This document shows, piece by piece, positions 43,324 through 52,405 of a stretch of 64,000 nt of DNA. Position 1 is the first letter of the stretch. Each line of letters begins with the position of its first letter. Position numbers and translations under genes: made by a program. The notes beneath the pieces were generated by a model. It was given only the letters and a program-made list of their open reading frames with translations. It was not told the origin of the DNA and did no database searches. The DNA is from Jeotgalibacillus campisalis (GTDB taxonomy: Bacteria > Bacillota > Bacilli > Bacillales > Jeotgalibacillaceae), in assembly GCF_000829515.1 (NCBI RefSeq), contig NZ_JXRR01000014.1, positions 620,001 to 684,000 of the forward strand. The letters run 5' to 3'.

Positions 43324-45273
43324 TTAATCTCTGTTGATCCTTGACTGCCCTTTATTGATCACAGGTTTAACGGGCAGTATTTGTTCGATTTCATTTAACC
43401 ACTTTTGATCTTCATCGCACAAAAATAAGTGAACTTCTCCTTTGTCAGAAGATGTTCTGATTAATCGTCCAATCCCCTGCTGCAATCTTAAAAGCATATA
43501 AGGCAGATCGACTTCATTGACGGGATCTGATGAATGATTCCTCTTGGCTTCAAACACAGGATCCTGCGGGGGGAAAGGCAATGAATCGATAATAACCTGG
43601 CTAAGGCTGCTGCCAGGGATATCAAGCCCTTCCCAAAGATGATAGGAAGACAAGACACTTGAGTGATCATGTTGAAATTTCTCAACAAGGGTGCTTATCT
43701 CCTCATCCCCTTCATAATACAAATGGATATCCTGTCCAAGCTCTGGTGCGTAACCATAGCGGTAAAGATCCTGATCTTCTTTTGCGTTAAATAAAATCAG
43801 ACTTCCCTCGTCATGGCTGCCCAGCAATTGCACTTGCTTTTGGCCTTTTTCAAATTCATCAATAAAATGAATCTCAACACTCATGGCATTGCTGTAATCA
43901 AATGGTGAGGACACACTGAATGAATCGTATTGATCAATGCCCAAACTATTGGCAAGATACGAGAAATCTTCTTTTATTGACAGAGTCGCAGAAGAAAAAA
44001 TTGTCGGGATTTTCTTCGAAAAGACTTCTTCCCTCAATATATCCTCTACCAGTCTTGGCATAATCACCAGTGTCTCATCATCTGCATCTTCTTCAAGCCA
44101 AATGATCGCTCCGTCATCTTCCACTAATAACTTAAGAGAGAATAGGACTTGCTCAAGATACTCTTCGACAATCTTCAAATCGTACTCATCAATCATATAG
44201 AGCTCGGATTCAAACACAAGCTCTTCGAGGAGCTGGTCAATGCTTTCCTTAAGCTTTTTTGAATAAGTTAATACTTCTTCGTGTCTTACAATGGCGCGCC
44301 GTTCAGAGGTCGTTTCATGATCCGCATGCTTGCTTATTGAAGCAAACCATTCATCATGCTGCTCCACAATCCGTTCTATTAAATAAAGCGTCTTTTCCCT
44401 GATATCATTGCTTGTTAATTTATCCAGAATAATAGACAGATTGGAAAGAGATGTCCGGTACGTAAGTGCTTTTTGGGCGGCGAATTCCAGCAAATGACCT
44501 TCATCAAATACAACTGCACTGGCTTCTGGAAGAAGGGGCAATTGACCCTCTCTTTTTCTGGCTTCCTTTGTCCAAATATGCTCCATATAAAAGTCATGAG
44601 AACAAATGATTAAATCTCCTGCAGAGCGGTAGTGCTCACGGTTTAAGGTTTGCCCACATCGGTGGCGTACATCGCATGATAAGCAATCTTGCAGGGAGTC
44701 CCAGTTGATTTGCTTCCATTGGTCATCGTCCAAGTATGGAAATTCTTTTCGATCTCCATATGGATAAAAGGAAGTCATTGAACCTTTGCCATATACAAAC
44801 TCCGGTATTTGCTCATAAACTTCATCCAAGTCTTCGTCTTCACTTTTAGCTGTTGTTTTATCTAATTTTTTCAAGCATAAATATTGTTCTCTTGACTTTG
44901 CAAGTCTGACATCTATAGAAAGACCGAGAAGATCCTCGAGTTTTTGAATATCGCCTGTTTTTTTAACCAGCTGCTCGATTAATGTTTCATCAGAACATGC
45001 TATGATGGCCGGCTTGCCCGTGTACCTTGCGTAAGGGATTGTGTAGAGCAGGTAAGCTAACGTTTTACCCGTTCCCACACCCGCTTCTGCGAACATAATC
45101 GATTTCTTTTTAAATGCCTGCTCCATCTGAAAAGCCATAAAAATTTGTTCATCGCGTAATTCAAGACCTTTTTCGGGTAAAATATCATAAAATACGTCCC
45201 CAATCCAGTCCCCTAAGGCCTCGTAAAAAGATTGGTCACTCGTAAGCGGAAAAGGCAATGATTTAGTAGTCAA
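43324..45273 (-). CDS. ypvA: DinG/XPD-like superfamily 2 helicase YpvA
   Basis: About 649 residues. TTG start at 45273 (AAAGGGG upstream) gives MTTKSLPFPLT, matching known YpvA starts. Walker A AEAGVGTGKTLAYLL (about 61), DEGH box VVFDEGHLLEF, motif VI QGIGRLIRT. Four Cys in the Fe-S cluster region (CLKK..., DCLSCDVRHRCGQ) suggest an XPD-type 4Fe-4S cluster. No N-terminal exonuclease domain, unlike dinG at the right end of the window. A DNA repair helicase with unclear specific role. Confidence 0.92.
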   Translation of the reverse strand: MTTKSLPFPLTSDQSFYEALGDWIGDVFYDILPEKGLELRDEQIFMAFQMEQAFKKKSIMFAEAGVGTGKTLAYLLYTIPYARYTGKPAIIACSDETLIEQLVKKTGDIQKLEDLLGLSIDVRLAKSREQYLCLKKLDKTTAKSEDEDLDEVYEQIPEFVYGKGSMTSFYPYGDRKEFPYLDDDQWKQINWDSLQDCLSCDVRHRCGQTLNREHYRSAGDLIICSHDFYMEHIWTKEARKREGQLPLLPEASAVVFDEGHLLEFAAQKALTYRTSLSNLSIILDKLTSNDIREKTLYLIERIVEQHDEWFASISKHADHETTSERRAIVRHEEVLTYSKKLKESIDQLLEELVFESELYMIDEYDLKIVEEYLEQVLFSLKLLVEDDGAIIWLEEDADDETLVIMPRLVEDILREEVFSKKIPTIFSSATLSIKEDFSYLANSLGIDQYDSFSVSSPFDYSNAMSVEIHFIDEFEKGQKQVQLLGSHDEGSLILFNAKEDQDLYRYGYAPELGQDIHLYYEGDEEISTLVEKFQHDHSSVLSSYHLWEGLDIPGSSLSQVIIDSLPFPPQDPVFEAKRNHSSDPVNEVDLPYMLLRLQQGIGRLIRTSSDKGEVHLFLCDEDQKWLNEIEQILPVKPVINKGQSRINRD

Positions 45274-45323
45274 CTTCGCGTTCCCCTTTCTATATCTATC
45301 CACGTCTTTAAAACAGCAAGAAA

Positions 45324-45346
45324 GACATGCACTTTATCAGCATGTC
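45324..45346 (-). terminator. rlmL terminator
   Basis: GACATGC / GCATGTC stem with a 9-base loop, followed on the - strand by TTTCTTG. Confidence 0.6.
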
Positions 45347-45366
45347 ATTTCTGATTGATCTATAGT

Positions 45367-46509
45367 TTATGAATCTTTTCTCGGCGGTCTGGTTCCCCAG
45401 TACTGATAATAATCCGTTCGAATAAACCCGTTAAACAGTTTTCGCTTTTTCGTCGCTGGCTTTCCGTACAGGTTTTCAAAAGAAGGATGAGAAGTAATAA
45501 TATATTTAGACCAGGTCGGAAATTGTTCAAATGCTTCTCCCATCTCTCTATACATCGTTTCTACCGCTTCTTCCTCGCCAATACGCTCACCATATGGAGG
45601 ATTCCCCACAATAACACCGTAATCATGAGCAGCTGTGAAATCTTTTACTTGCATTTGCTTAAATTGAATCAGCTCTCCAAGACCTGCTTCAATTGCATTT
45701 TCTTTTGCGATTTCAACCATTTTATGGTCAATATCCGTAGCATAGATTTCAAGCGGCTGATCGTAGTTTGCAGCGGATTCAGCTTCCTGCCTGACTTTTT
45801 CCCATAAATCTTTTTTAATGATTGGCCATTCTTCAGAAATAAAGTCTCTGTTGAAACCAGGTGCTATATTCTGCCCGATCAGTGCAGCTTCAATCGCAAT
45901 CGTACCAGAACCGCAAAAAGGATCATGAAAAGGGCGGTCAGGTCTCCAATTAGTCAGTTGGACGAGCGCTGCAGCCATTGTTTCCTTAAGCGGCGCTTCC
46001 CCTTGCCCGACGCGGTATCCCCTCTTATGAAGTCCCGCGCCGCTTGTGTCAATGGTTAATGTTGCTACGTCATTGCGGATTGCAACTTCAATCTTGTATG
46101 TTGGCCCTGATTCATCTAAGAAGCTATTTCGCTTATAAGAATACTTTAACTTTTCTACAATCGCTTTTTTCACAATAGCCTGGCAGTCCGGCACACTGTA
46201 TAATTGAGATTTTATCGATTTTCCCGAAACAGGAAATGCTGCATCAACCGGCAGCAGTGAGTCCCACGGCAGAGCTTTCGTCTGTTCAAAAAGCTGATCA
46301 AATGAATAAACGTTGAATTCACCCATTACAATCTTGACTCGATCTGCCGTTCGCAGCCACATGTTTGAGCGGACGATCGCTTCTTCATCCCCTTCATACA
46401 TAATTTTGCCGTTCTCCACTGTCGTTTTGTATCCGAGCTGCTGAACTTCTTTCGCCACAATGGCCTCGAGACCCATAGCAGCTGTAGCAATTAATTTGTA
46501 CATTGTCAT
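45367..46509 (-). CDS. ypsC: 23S rRNA (guanine-N2) methyltransferase, RlmL/YpsC type
   Basis: 380 residues: THUMP RNA-binding domain (about 45-160) followed by a SAM methyltransferase of the RlmL N-half/UPF0020 class. Motif I FCGSGTIAIEAAL (about 205), DIDHKM and the catalytic NPPYG (about 305-309), all consistent with N2-guanine methylation. It corresponds to the N-terminal half of E. coli RlmL (G2445). RBS AGAGGGTGA. Directly downstream of rnpB as in B. subtilis. Confidence 0.93.
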   Translation of the reverse strand: MTMYKLIATAAMGLEAIVAKEVQQLGYKTTVENGKIMYEGDEEAIVRSNMWLRTADRVKIVMGEFNVYSFDQLFEQTKALPWDSLLPVDAAFPVSGKSIKSQLYSVPDCQAIVKKAIVEKLKYSYKRNSFLDESGPTYKIEVAIRNDVATLTIDTSGAGLHKRGYRVGQGEAPLKETMAAALVQLTNWRPDRPFHDPFCGSGTIAIEAALIGQNIAPGFNRDFISEEWPIIKKDLWEKVRQEAESAANYDQPLEIYATDIDHKMVEIAKENAIEAGLGELIQFKQMQVKDFTAAHDYGVIVGNPPYGERIGEEEAVETMYREMGEAFEQFPTWSKYIITSHPSFENLYGKPATKKRKLFNGFIRTDYYQYWGTRPPRKDS

Positions 46510-46594
46510 TTAGTCACCCTCTATATAAACTTCAAATTAAAAATTCTTATTCATTCATGCAGATTTAACTGAAATATTGCTCTATCATTAAAAA

Positions 46595-46632
46595 AAGGGC
46601 AGACCCGCATCCTAATGAATGGTCATGCCCTT
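46595..46632 (-). terminator. rnpB terminator
   Basis: AAGGGC-GACC and GGGTC-GCCCTT arms with small internal mismatches around a 14-base loop, followed by TTTTTTT on the - strand. Confidence 0.75.
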
Positions 46633-46665
46633 GAAATGTCTAAGGTTACGTTCTAATTTGGTGCA

Positions 46666-47074
46666 ACCAATCATGATGATCTGTAAGCCATGTTTTGTTC
46701 CCTTGTACTTCAAGCACGCAATAGCGCTCGTACACAGGTGGCAATCATCTATCTATCAGCCAAAAGCTGATCCTTCCCTTTGTTCATTTCCTCAGGGAAA
46801 GTGCCCCTACCATAGTTTGAGTTTCTCACTCGTGGGGTTTACCTCGTTCCACTTTTATCATTTCTGATAAAACTACGTCACTGTGGCACTTTCAAGAGAT
46901 GCATACCATATTCATCAGAACTTAGGTACCGTCTCTGCCGTCAAACCGGATTGACCGGAATGCCCCCGCTTATTTTTTCGCGAGGCACGAACACTACAGG
47001 CATCTCAGCACCGTGTGAGCATGGACTTTCCTCTATAGCAAACGCTACAGCAATTGCCCGAACATCATGATCGA
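46666..47074 (-). ncRNA. rnpB: RNase P RNA, Bacillus (B) type
   Basis: Catalytic RNA that removes the 5' leader of pre-tRNAs. About 405 nt on the - strand. Diagnostic pieces in order: GAGGAAAGTCCATGCTC (P4/CR-I), AGTGTTCGTGCC, CTTGAAAGTGCCACAGTGACG (B-type domain), GTGGAACGAGGTAAACCCC, ATAGATGATTGCC and GGAACAAAACATGGCTTACAG at the 3' side (CR-V). Helix P1 is closed by ATCATGATG (47071-47063) and CATCATGAT (46678-46670). The termini are approximate to a few bases. Located between gpsB and ypsC as in B. subtilis. The + strand ORF over it is a shadow. Confidence 0.97.
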
Positions 47075-47088
47075 TTCGCCAAGATTTA

Positions 47089-47117
47089 ATTATACATGAT
47101 AAAAAAACGGATCGCAA
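47089..47117 (-). promoter_or_regulatory. rnpB sigma-A promoter
   Basis: On the - strand TTGCGA (47117-47112), 17 bases, TATAAT (47094-47089). Transcription should start near 47082, a few bases before helix P1. The -35 box and spacer lie within the gpsB terminator. Confidence 0.75.
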
Positions 47118-47147
47118 GTTATTTTAGAAAATAACAAGATTATCCGT
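47107..47147 (-). terminator. gpsB terminator overlapping the rnpB promoter
   Basis: ACGGAT...ATCCGT outer arms and GTTATTTT / AAAATAAC inner arms, followed by TTTTTTT on the - strand, which is also the spacer of the rnpB promoter. Confidence 0.7.
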
Positions 47148-47159
47148 CATGTATGTATC

Positions 47160-47477
47160 CTATTGATCTTCGTACAATTTTCTGCCGAAAACTTCTTTTT
47201 CAAGATTGGAAAGCCGTTTTAAAATATCAAAATTTGTTGTTCCTGTGTTAGGGGCCTGTGGCTGAACAGTGGAACGCTTTGGTGTTTCTGCTGATTGCTG
47301 CTTTAAACGGGTATTTTCGTTTTCAAGTGCCTCAATTCTTTCATGAAAAGCTTCATAGTCTTTAATGATCTGATCAAGAAACGCATCAACTTCTTCCGGC
47401 TTATAGCCTCTCATAGCTGTTTTAAATTCCCGCTCCAATATTTCCTTTGCTGTAAGCTGAGCAATATTTTCTTTCAT
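47160..47477 (-). CDS. gpsB: cell-cycle protein GpsB
   Basis: DivIVA-like coiled-coil protein that links the division machinery with PBP1 (PonA). About 105 residues from the ATG at 47477 (AGAGG eight bases upstream; the GTG three codons earlier sits on the RBS). N-terminal membrane/PBP-binding head [28 protein letters not shown] (about 8-35), coiled coil to about 65, a Thr/Pro/Gln-rich linker, and a short conserved trimerisation tail ([16 protein letters not shown]). The ponA gene, encoding its partner, lies 7 kb away. Confidence 0.96.
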   Translation of the reverse strand: MKENIAQLTAKEILEREFKTAMRGYKPEEVDAFLDQIIKDYEAFHERIEALENENTRLKQQSAETPKRSTVQPQAPNTGTTNFDILKRLSNLEKEVFGRKLYEDQ

Positions 47478-47551
47478 GTCTCTCACCTCTGCTATCTAAT
47501 ACGCTACCTTCATTTTTTCAAATAGAGCATGAAATGTCAATCGGCAATCGA

Positions 47552-48103
47552 TCAATCATCATCCATTTGGCTTTCTTCCACCAGCCATTGAAGGTCCTGG
47601 AAGTTTATTTGTGTCAGGCTATAATCCTCTTTTTTGCTCCATTCCTTTGCCATCTCCCATAAAAATTTAGGAGAACCTTCATTTTCATCATCATAAATAA
47701 TTAATAAACCATCTGATTTAGATAAATGAAACAGGTTTTTGTTTCGTAGCTGCTGAGGATTTTGATAGGGCTTTTTAGATATCGAATCAACAAAGTCGGC
47801 ATTCAGCACAATCTGCTGATACATTTCCTGGTTGCTTTCGTTCCACTTTTCTTCATGCTGTTCAAAAGCAGTGAGAATGGCCAGCTTTAATTCCGGGTAT
47901 TGCTCCTTTAGTTCGATGACAACCTCTGCAGCCCACATTTCGACACCAAGCTGACCGGACACCAATATCCACTCAAGGCCTTCCTCAATATTAGCCAAAA
48001 TTTGCTGTTTTAATGCTTTTTTAATAATGCTCACAGCAGGATCTGATTGCTTGTAAATCCCAATCTCATGCGATTTATATCCTGAAATTGTTAAGATTCT
48101 CAA
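47552..48103 (-). CDS. ypsA: YpsA family SLOG-fold protein (DUF1273)
   Basis: 183 residues. TTG start with AAGGATGA upstream. The N-terminus RILTISGYKSHEIGI, the Gly-rich ILVSGQLGVEMWAAE (about 46-60) and DGLLIIYDDENEGSPKFLWE (about 131-150) match YpsA. The SLOG superfamily binds nucleotides or ADP-ribose-like ligands. B. subtilis YpsA protects against oxidative stress and influences cell division. Adjacent to gpsB, as in related genomes. Confidence 0.92.
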   Translation of the reverse strand: MRILTISGYKSHEIGIYKQSDPAVSIIKKALKQQILANIEEGLEWILVSGQLGVEMWAAEVVIELKEQYPELKLAILTAFEQHEEKWNESNQEMYQQIVLNADFVDSISKKPYQNPQQLRNKNLFHLSKSDGLLIIYDDENEGSPKFLWEMAKEWSKKEDYSLTQINFQDLQWLVEESQMDDD

Positions 48104-48142
48104 ATCTAATCATCCTTTGTACTAAGAGTTAGAACGATAAAA

Positions 48143-48166
48143 GCGACTGGTATGATAACCAGTCGC
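48143..48166 (-). terminator. cotD terminator
   Basis: Perfect GCGACTGGT / ACCAGTCGC stem with a 6-base loop, followed on the - strand by TTTTAT. Confidence 0.8.
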
Positions 48167-48190
48167 TGTTAGTTCTAGACTAAATCGACC

Positions 48191-48406
48191 TTAGAAAGGT
48201 CTGTTACACATGAACTGCTGGTTAGATACTGTTTGTTCTGCGTTCATTGTCTGCGGGAAATAGTGCTTATGCTGATAGACTTGATGATTAACATTTGTAA
48301 TTTGAATCGGATGAATATGCGGAACTTCAATTATTTCCGTCGAATGATTCGTACAGCACATAGTCGGATGTACGATTGGCGGACAAATTCTTCTTCTACA
48401 ATGCAC
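48191..48406 (-). CDS. cotD: inner spore coat protein CotD
   Basis: 71 residues rich in Cys, His and Gln: HCRRRICPPIVHPT start, several HP and CC motifs, and a C-terminus ending MCNRPF. It fits CotD, a mother-cell-made coat protein. GTG start five bases after AGGGGGAG. A sigma-K-like -10 box lies upstream. Followed by a strong terminator. Confidence 0.92.
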   Translation of the reverse strand: MHCRRRICPPIVHPTMCCTNHSTEIIEVPHIHPIQITNVNHQVYQHKHYFPQTMNAEQTVSNQQFMCNRPF

Positions 48407-48452
48407 GTTTGCTCCCCCTTCCCTGGTTATCCTAAAATAACCTTCGTTCCTT

Positions 48453-48461
48453 TAGAATATG
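48453..48461 (-). promoter_or_regulatory. candidate sigma-K -10 box of cotD
   Basis: CATATTCTA on the - strand fits CATANNNTA fully and lies about 47 bases before the cotD start. No AC is found at the expected -35 distance, so activation (for example by GerE) would be needed. Confidence 0.4.
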
Positions 48462-48498
48462 AAGGGTTAGGTGTTCTTGACCTAAGCGAAACGCTCAT

Positions 48499-48594
48499 TT
48501 ATTGCAAAGTTGTTAATTGATCCCCAATTGTTGAAAAAACAAATGCTGTTACTCCGATTAGCAAGAAAAACAAAACTAAAATGAATCTTCTCAT
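48499..48594 (-). CDS. 31-residue membrane or secreted peptide upstream of cotD
   Basis: ATG with TGGGG eight bases upstream. Product MRRFILVLFFLLIGVTAFVF followed by a short polar tail (STIGDQLTTLQ). One hydrophobic span with an Arg-Arg start, so an inside N-terminus is likely. It sits between mrfB and cotD. The RBS is moderate and no separate terminator is seen, so support is weaker than for the 24-residue peptide. Function unknown. Confidence 0.5.
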   Translation of the reverse strand: MRRFILVLFFLLIGVTAFVFSTIGDQLTTLQ

Positions 48595-48851
48595 AATTTC
48601 AACCCCATTAAGTTCTATACATTTATATTACAATTGTTTAGACGCTGGCTCAACCTGATTTGATTCGAATTAATTTGAACGTTTTGTGAACTTTCTCTTG
48701 AAATAAGACTATGAATTTGTCGATTAATCAAAAATGGCTACCAATCTTGTCGTTTCAGACGGTGTATAATTTAGCGAAAGTATAGGAATTTTGCGCTTGC
48801 CCGGGAAATGATGAGAAAATAAATCACATTATTTCCGGCATCTGTTTACGA

Positions 48852-50108
48852 TTATTTCCGGTTTAGTCTCTGCAGGCGGTGATGAATTTTAGCCATTTCA
48901 TTTTTTCGAGCAGATGGTTTAAGGTTCTCATCTTCTAAAAGAGCCTCCCTAGCTTTTTGAGTATACTGAATGGCTGCTGCAGTATTTTTATCCTGATGTT
49001 CATAATACTTTGCAAGCTCAATCGCTGCTTCCCTCTTTTCTCTTGCGCTTCCATTTTCACAAACCTTCAGCCACAGATTTGCCGACCGTTGAATATCTCC
49101 CCTTCTTTTTAAGAAAAAGGCTAACGAATGAGCTGCTGAGTGATTGTGCAAATCGTCAGAATAAGCTTGTTCCAAAAGAGATCCGGATGCTGTATGGTTT
49201 CCAGCAGCTTTATACCACTTTCCCGCTTCTACTTTTTCATCACTTGTCTGCTCTGAATCCTGCCCCAACAGCTGAAATGTAACATGAGTATAAAGTGAAA
49301 TCAAAGATAAGATATCTTTTTCATTATGATCGAGTACTTTAATAATTCCTTCGGGGTGTTTTCGCTCCACAAAATCAAAATAAATCGCAGGAGCCAAGTA
49401 CCCGGGAAGATCGTCTTTTCGTTCAAACTTTAAGATATGCTTTTCTACTTCAGTCAGCTTCACAGATTCCATTTTATGCTTCCATAAACGGCGGGACGCA
49501 TGATATAAATCAAAGTGACCGGTTTCGGGAAGTTTTGGTACATGGTCGCGAATTAGTGTGTGCCGGCTTTTAACCTGAGGCCAGTCAAAGGATTTGCCAT
49601 TGTATGTGACAAGCGTGGAATAATCCACATTCTCTAAAAAGCTCATATAAAGCGGCACTTCATAGCCGGGATGAGTTAATATATGCTGTTTAACTATGAC
49701 TTCATCATGAGTAAATTGAGCATAGCCCAGCATAAAGATTGTGCTCCCTACTCCACGCAGACCCGTCGTTTCCGTATCAAAGAAAAAAAGGTCGTCAATT
49801 GAGTGCCCTTTTGTTGAAAGGGGATGGTTGAAACTGCTATTTTCCCATGCCTGTACAGCTCTTTTACACTCCCCTAATTCATATCTGCCCTGTTTAAAGG
49901 TCAATGGATATCGGACTTCCCGGATAAGACAATATTCCTGGTCCACCCAATAAGGACGTACGTGATTTTCTTCCCACATACTCATGTAAGGAATGGCTTC
50001 GCTGTTATTTGGGCTATCATCCGTTTTTTGATTGTTGTTTTCCTGCTCCGTGTCTTTATCAGATAAATGGGCTTTCATCCGTTTAAGTTTATTTTTTAGA
50101 CTCATCAT
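48852..50108 (-). CDS. mrfB: MrfB (YprB), DEDD-type exonuclease with TPR-like tail
   Basis: About 418 residues. RNase H-like exonuclease fold: FFDTETTGLRG (about 88), YNGKSFDWPQ, and HNEKDILSLI (late Asp) provide the acidic set. A helical, TPR-like C-terminus follows (about 300-410). In B. subtilis MrfB works with the helicase MrfA to excise mitomycin C damage independently of UvrA. The start overlaps the end of mrfA by about 20 bases; the ATG at 50108 or 50105 suits the AAGGTGA site. No gene follows on the same strand until the small peptide near cotD. Confidence 0.93.
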   Translation of the reverse strand: MMSLKNKLKRMKAHLSDKDTEQENNNQKTDDSPNNSEAIPYMSMWEENHVRPYWVDQEYCLIREVRYPLTFKQGRYELGECKRAVQAWENSSFNHPLSTKGHSIDDLFFFDTETTGLRGVGSTIFMLGYAQFTHDEVIVKQHILTHPGYEVPLYMSFLENVDYSTLVTYNGKSFDWPQVKSRHTLIRDHVPKLPETGHFDLYHASRRLWKHKMESVKLTEVEKHILKFERKDDLPGYLAPAIYFDFVERKHPEGIIKVLDHNEKDILSLISLYTHVTFQLLGQDSEQTSDEKVEAGKWYKAAGNHTASGSLLEQAYSDDLHNHSAAHSLAFFLKRRGDIQRSANLWLKVCENGSAREKREAAIELAKYYEHQDKNTAAAIQYTQKAREALLEDENLKPSARKNEMAKIHHRLQRLNRK

Positions 50109-52386
50109 TTTCACCTTCTATAGCAGTAAAAAATAGATTGATCAGCTTAATCGTATCACTTTTGGCCTCAATCCCTTGCGGATCGGTTCCTATACAAGAT
50201 GGACAGCCTACCGAGCAGTGACAGCTTTTAATCATTTCTGAGGCCTCGTTCATAATGGTGGATCCGATTTTGAAAACATTCTCACTTAATCCTATGCCGC
50301 CTGGATAACGGTCATAAACAAATAATGTCGGCAATTGATTATGCGTAGCCTTCACCTGAGGGACGATTTGAATATCCTGCGGATCACACATGACATGAAG
50401 AGGGATGATGGACTGCATAGCATGAGCTGCCCCTATCAGCCCCTGCTCAATACGGTCTTCAGTTAGTTCATGCAATTCTGCCTTCAACGTAAACCACGTT
50501 GAACTCGTATGCAGCTCTTCTTCTGGTAGATGGATCGGTCCTGAACCAATATTTTCATGTGTGTCAAATTTGATTTTCTTAAAAATGGTGGCCATCGCTC
50601 TTACAGAAACATCTCCAAACGAGACAATTGCCTGTTCTGTTTCCTTAGACTTATCCTCTTCAAGAACAGCTAAACTCACCGCAAGATTTGCATCTGTAAA
50701 ATAATCTATATCTACTTCACGCACATACGCTTTCTTTTCATCCCAATCCAGGTATTCTACTTGGAACTGAATGCCCTGATGAAGATAAATAGCTTCGTCG
50801 TGCAGCAGCGTCATCGCGCTGAAACGGTCCATTTCTCCAATTACTTTTGAGTGCGCACGTTCAGTTTGATCAATAATGATCACATTTTCCTGAGAAGCTG
50901 AACGAAGACTGATATTATGAGCAGGAAATGCATCATTCATCCAGTACCATTTATTACTGGAACGGTGAAGAACCCTTTCATCAACTAAATAGTCCAGCAG
51001 TTCCTCCAGGTCATGCTCACCAAAAGATTCGCCTAATGTAAACGGAAGCTCAAATGCGGCACATTTTAAGTGATCCAGCAGAATAACCAAATTATCGGGA
51101 TTGATCCGCGCTGTTTCTGGTGAGGTTTCCAAAAAGTATTCCGGGTGTTTAATAACATATTGATCAAGCGGACTTGAACTTGCAACCATCAATATAAGTG
51201 CTTCTCCCTGCCGCCGCCCAGCTCTTCCCGCCTGCTGCCAAGCGCTCGCTATCGTTCCTGGGTAACCTGTCATAATACAAGCCTGGAGCTGACCGATATC
51301 CACTCCCAGTTCTAATGCATTGGTACTGACAACCCCGTAGATATCTCCATTTCTAAGACCTTTTTCAATTTCTCTTCTTTGAGTCGGCAAGTAGCCTCCC
51401 CGGTAACCCTGAATCGATTTCGGACCAAGTTCATTAATAACCAGCTCCTGCAAGTAAGAAAGAATAATTTCTACCCGTACACGACTTTTAGCGAAGATGA
51501 TCGTCTGAATTTTTTGCTTCAGTAAGATCCCGGCCAGTTTTCTTACTTCCAATGTAGCGCTTCTTCTAATATTTAATTGCTGGTTTACGATTGGCGGGTT
51601 GTAAAAAACAAAATGCTTTTTAGCAGAAGGCGCACCATTTTTGCTAATTAACTTCATTTCTTCGCCAGTCAATCCTTCAGCGAGTTCTTTTGGGTTAGCG
51701 ATGGTAGCTGATGTACAGATAAATTGAGGTGAGCTGCCGTAAAATTCACAAATTCGTTTTAGCCTTCGTATGACATTTGCTACGTGACTGCCAAAAACCC
51801 CTCTGTAAATATGAAGTTCATCCAGGACAATATACTGCAGGTTCTCAAATAATGACACCCACTTTGTATGGTGAGGAAGAATGGCTGAATGAAGCATATC
51901 CGGATTCGTTATAACAATTTGCCCTGCTTTTCGAACCTTTTGTCTGATAGCAGCCGGGGTATCCCCATCATAGGTATAGCAATTAATCGAAGCGTCTGCT
52001 AAATCCAGCCATTCATTTAATTCTGTTTTCTGATCCTGGGCAAGTGCTTTCGTTGGAAACAAATAAAGAGCCCTGGCGGAGGAATTTTGGAGGATTGTCT
52101 GTACAACCGGAAGATTATAGCACAAGGTTTTTCCTGATGCGGTAGGCGTGATCGCCGTAACAGAAAACCCCTCCATAACATTTTTATAGGCTTCTTCCTG
52201 GTGACTGTACAGCTCCCCTATCCCTTTTGCTTGAAGTGCTTGTACCAATTTAGGATGAACAGATTCAGGGATCCTTGAGTATGCTGCTTTAACGGGCTCA
52301 ATAGTATGCCATTTAACAATCTGCTGTTGAACGTTTTCATCCGTTTTAAAATAGTCAACCAGATCTGCTAATGATTTTTTTCTCAT
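50089..52386 (-). CDS. mrfA: MrfA (YprA), DEAD/DEAH DNA repair helicase
   Basis: 765 residues. Superfamily 2 helicase: Q-motif region LYSHQEEAY, Walker A TPTASGKTLCY (about 70), DELH box VLDELHIYRG, motif III CTSATIANP, motif VI QQAGRAGRR (about 407). A C-terminal zinc-binding domain (DUF1998) ends with CHCSVGCPSCIGTD (four Cys, about 722-732). MrfA unwinds DNA for mitomycin lesion removal with MrfB. The start at 52386 has GAGGTGA at ideal spacing; the 11-codon upstream frame overlaps the promoter. Confidence 0.95.
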   Translation of the reverse strand: MRKKSLADLVDYFKTDENVQQQIVKWHTIEPVKAAYSRIPESVHPKLVQALQAKGIGELYSHQEEAYKNVMEGFSVTAITPTASGKTLCYNLPVVQTILQNSSARALYLFPTKALAQDQKTELNEWLDLADASINCYTYDGDTPAAIRQKVRKAGQIVITNPDMLHSAILPHHTKWVSLFENLQYIVLDELHIYRGVFGSHVANVIRRLKRICEFYGSSPQFICTSATIANPKELAEGLTGEEMKLISKNGAPSAKKHFVFYNPPIVNQQLNIRRSATLEVRKLAGILLKQKIQTIIFAKSRVRVEIILSYLQELVINELGPKSIQGYRGGYLPTQRREIEKGLRNGDIYGVVSTNALELGVDIGQLQACIMTGYPGTIASAWQQAGRAGRRQGEALILMVASSSPLDQYVIKHPEYFLETSPETARINPDNLVILLDHLKCAAFELPFTLGESFGEHDLEELLDYLVDERVLHRSSNKWYWMNDAFPAHNISLRSASQENVIIIDQTERAHSKVIGEMDRFSAMTLLHDEAIYLHQGIQFQVEYLDWDEKKAYVREVDIDYFTDANLAVSLAVLEEDKSKETEQAIVSFGDVSVRAMATIFKKIKFDTHENIGSGPIHLPEEELHTSSTWFTLKAELHELTEDRIEQGLIGAAHAMQSIIPLHVMCDPQDIQIVPQVKATHNQLPTLFVYDRYPGGIGLSENVFKIGSTIMNEASEMIKSCHCSVGCPSCIGTDPQGIEAKSDTIKLINLFFTAIEGENDESKK

Positions 52387-52405
52387 TCGATCACCTCTTT
52401 CTTTT

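Noticed and set aside
46619-46867. 82-codon ORF on the + strand
   Set aside because: Lies antisense to rnpB, whose conserved RNA motifs explain the sequence; no RBS.
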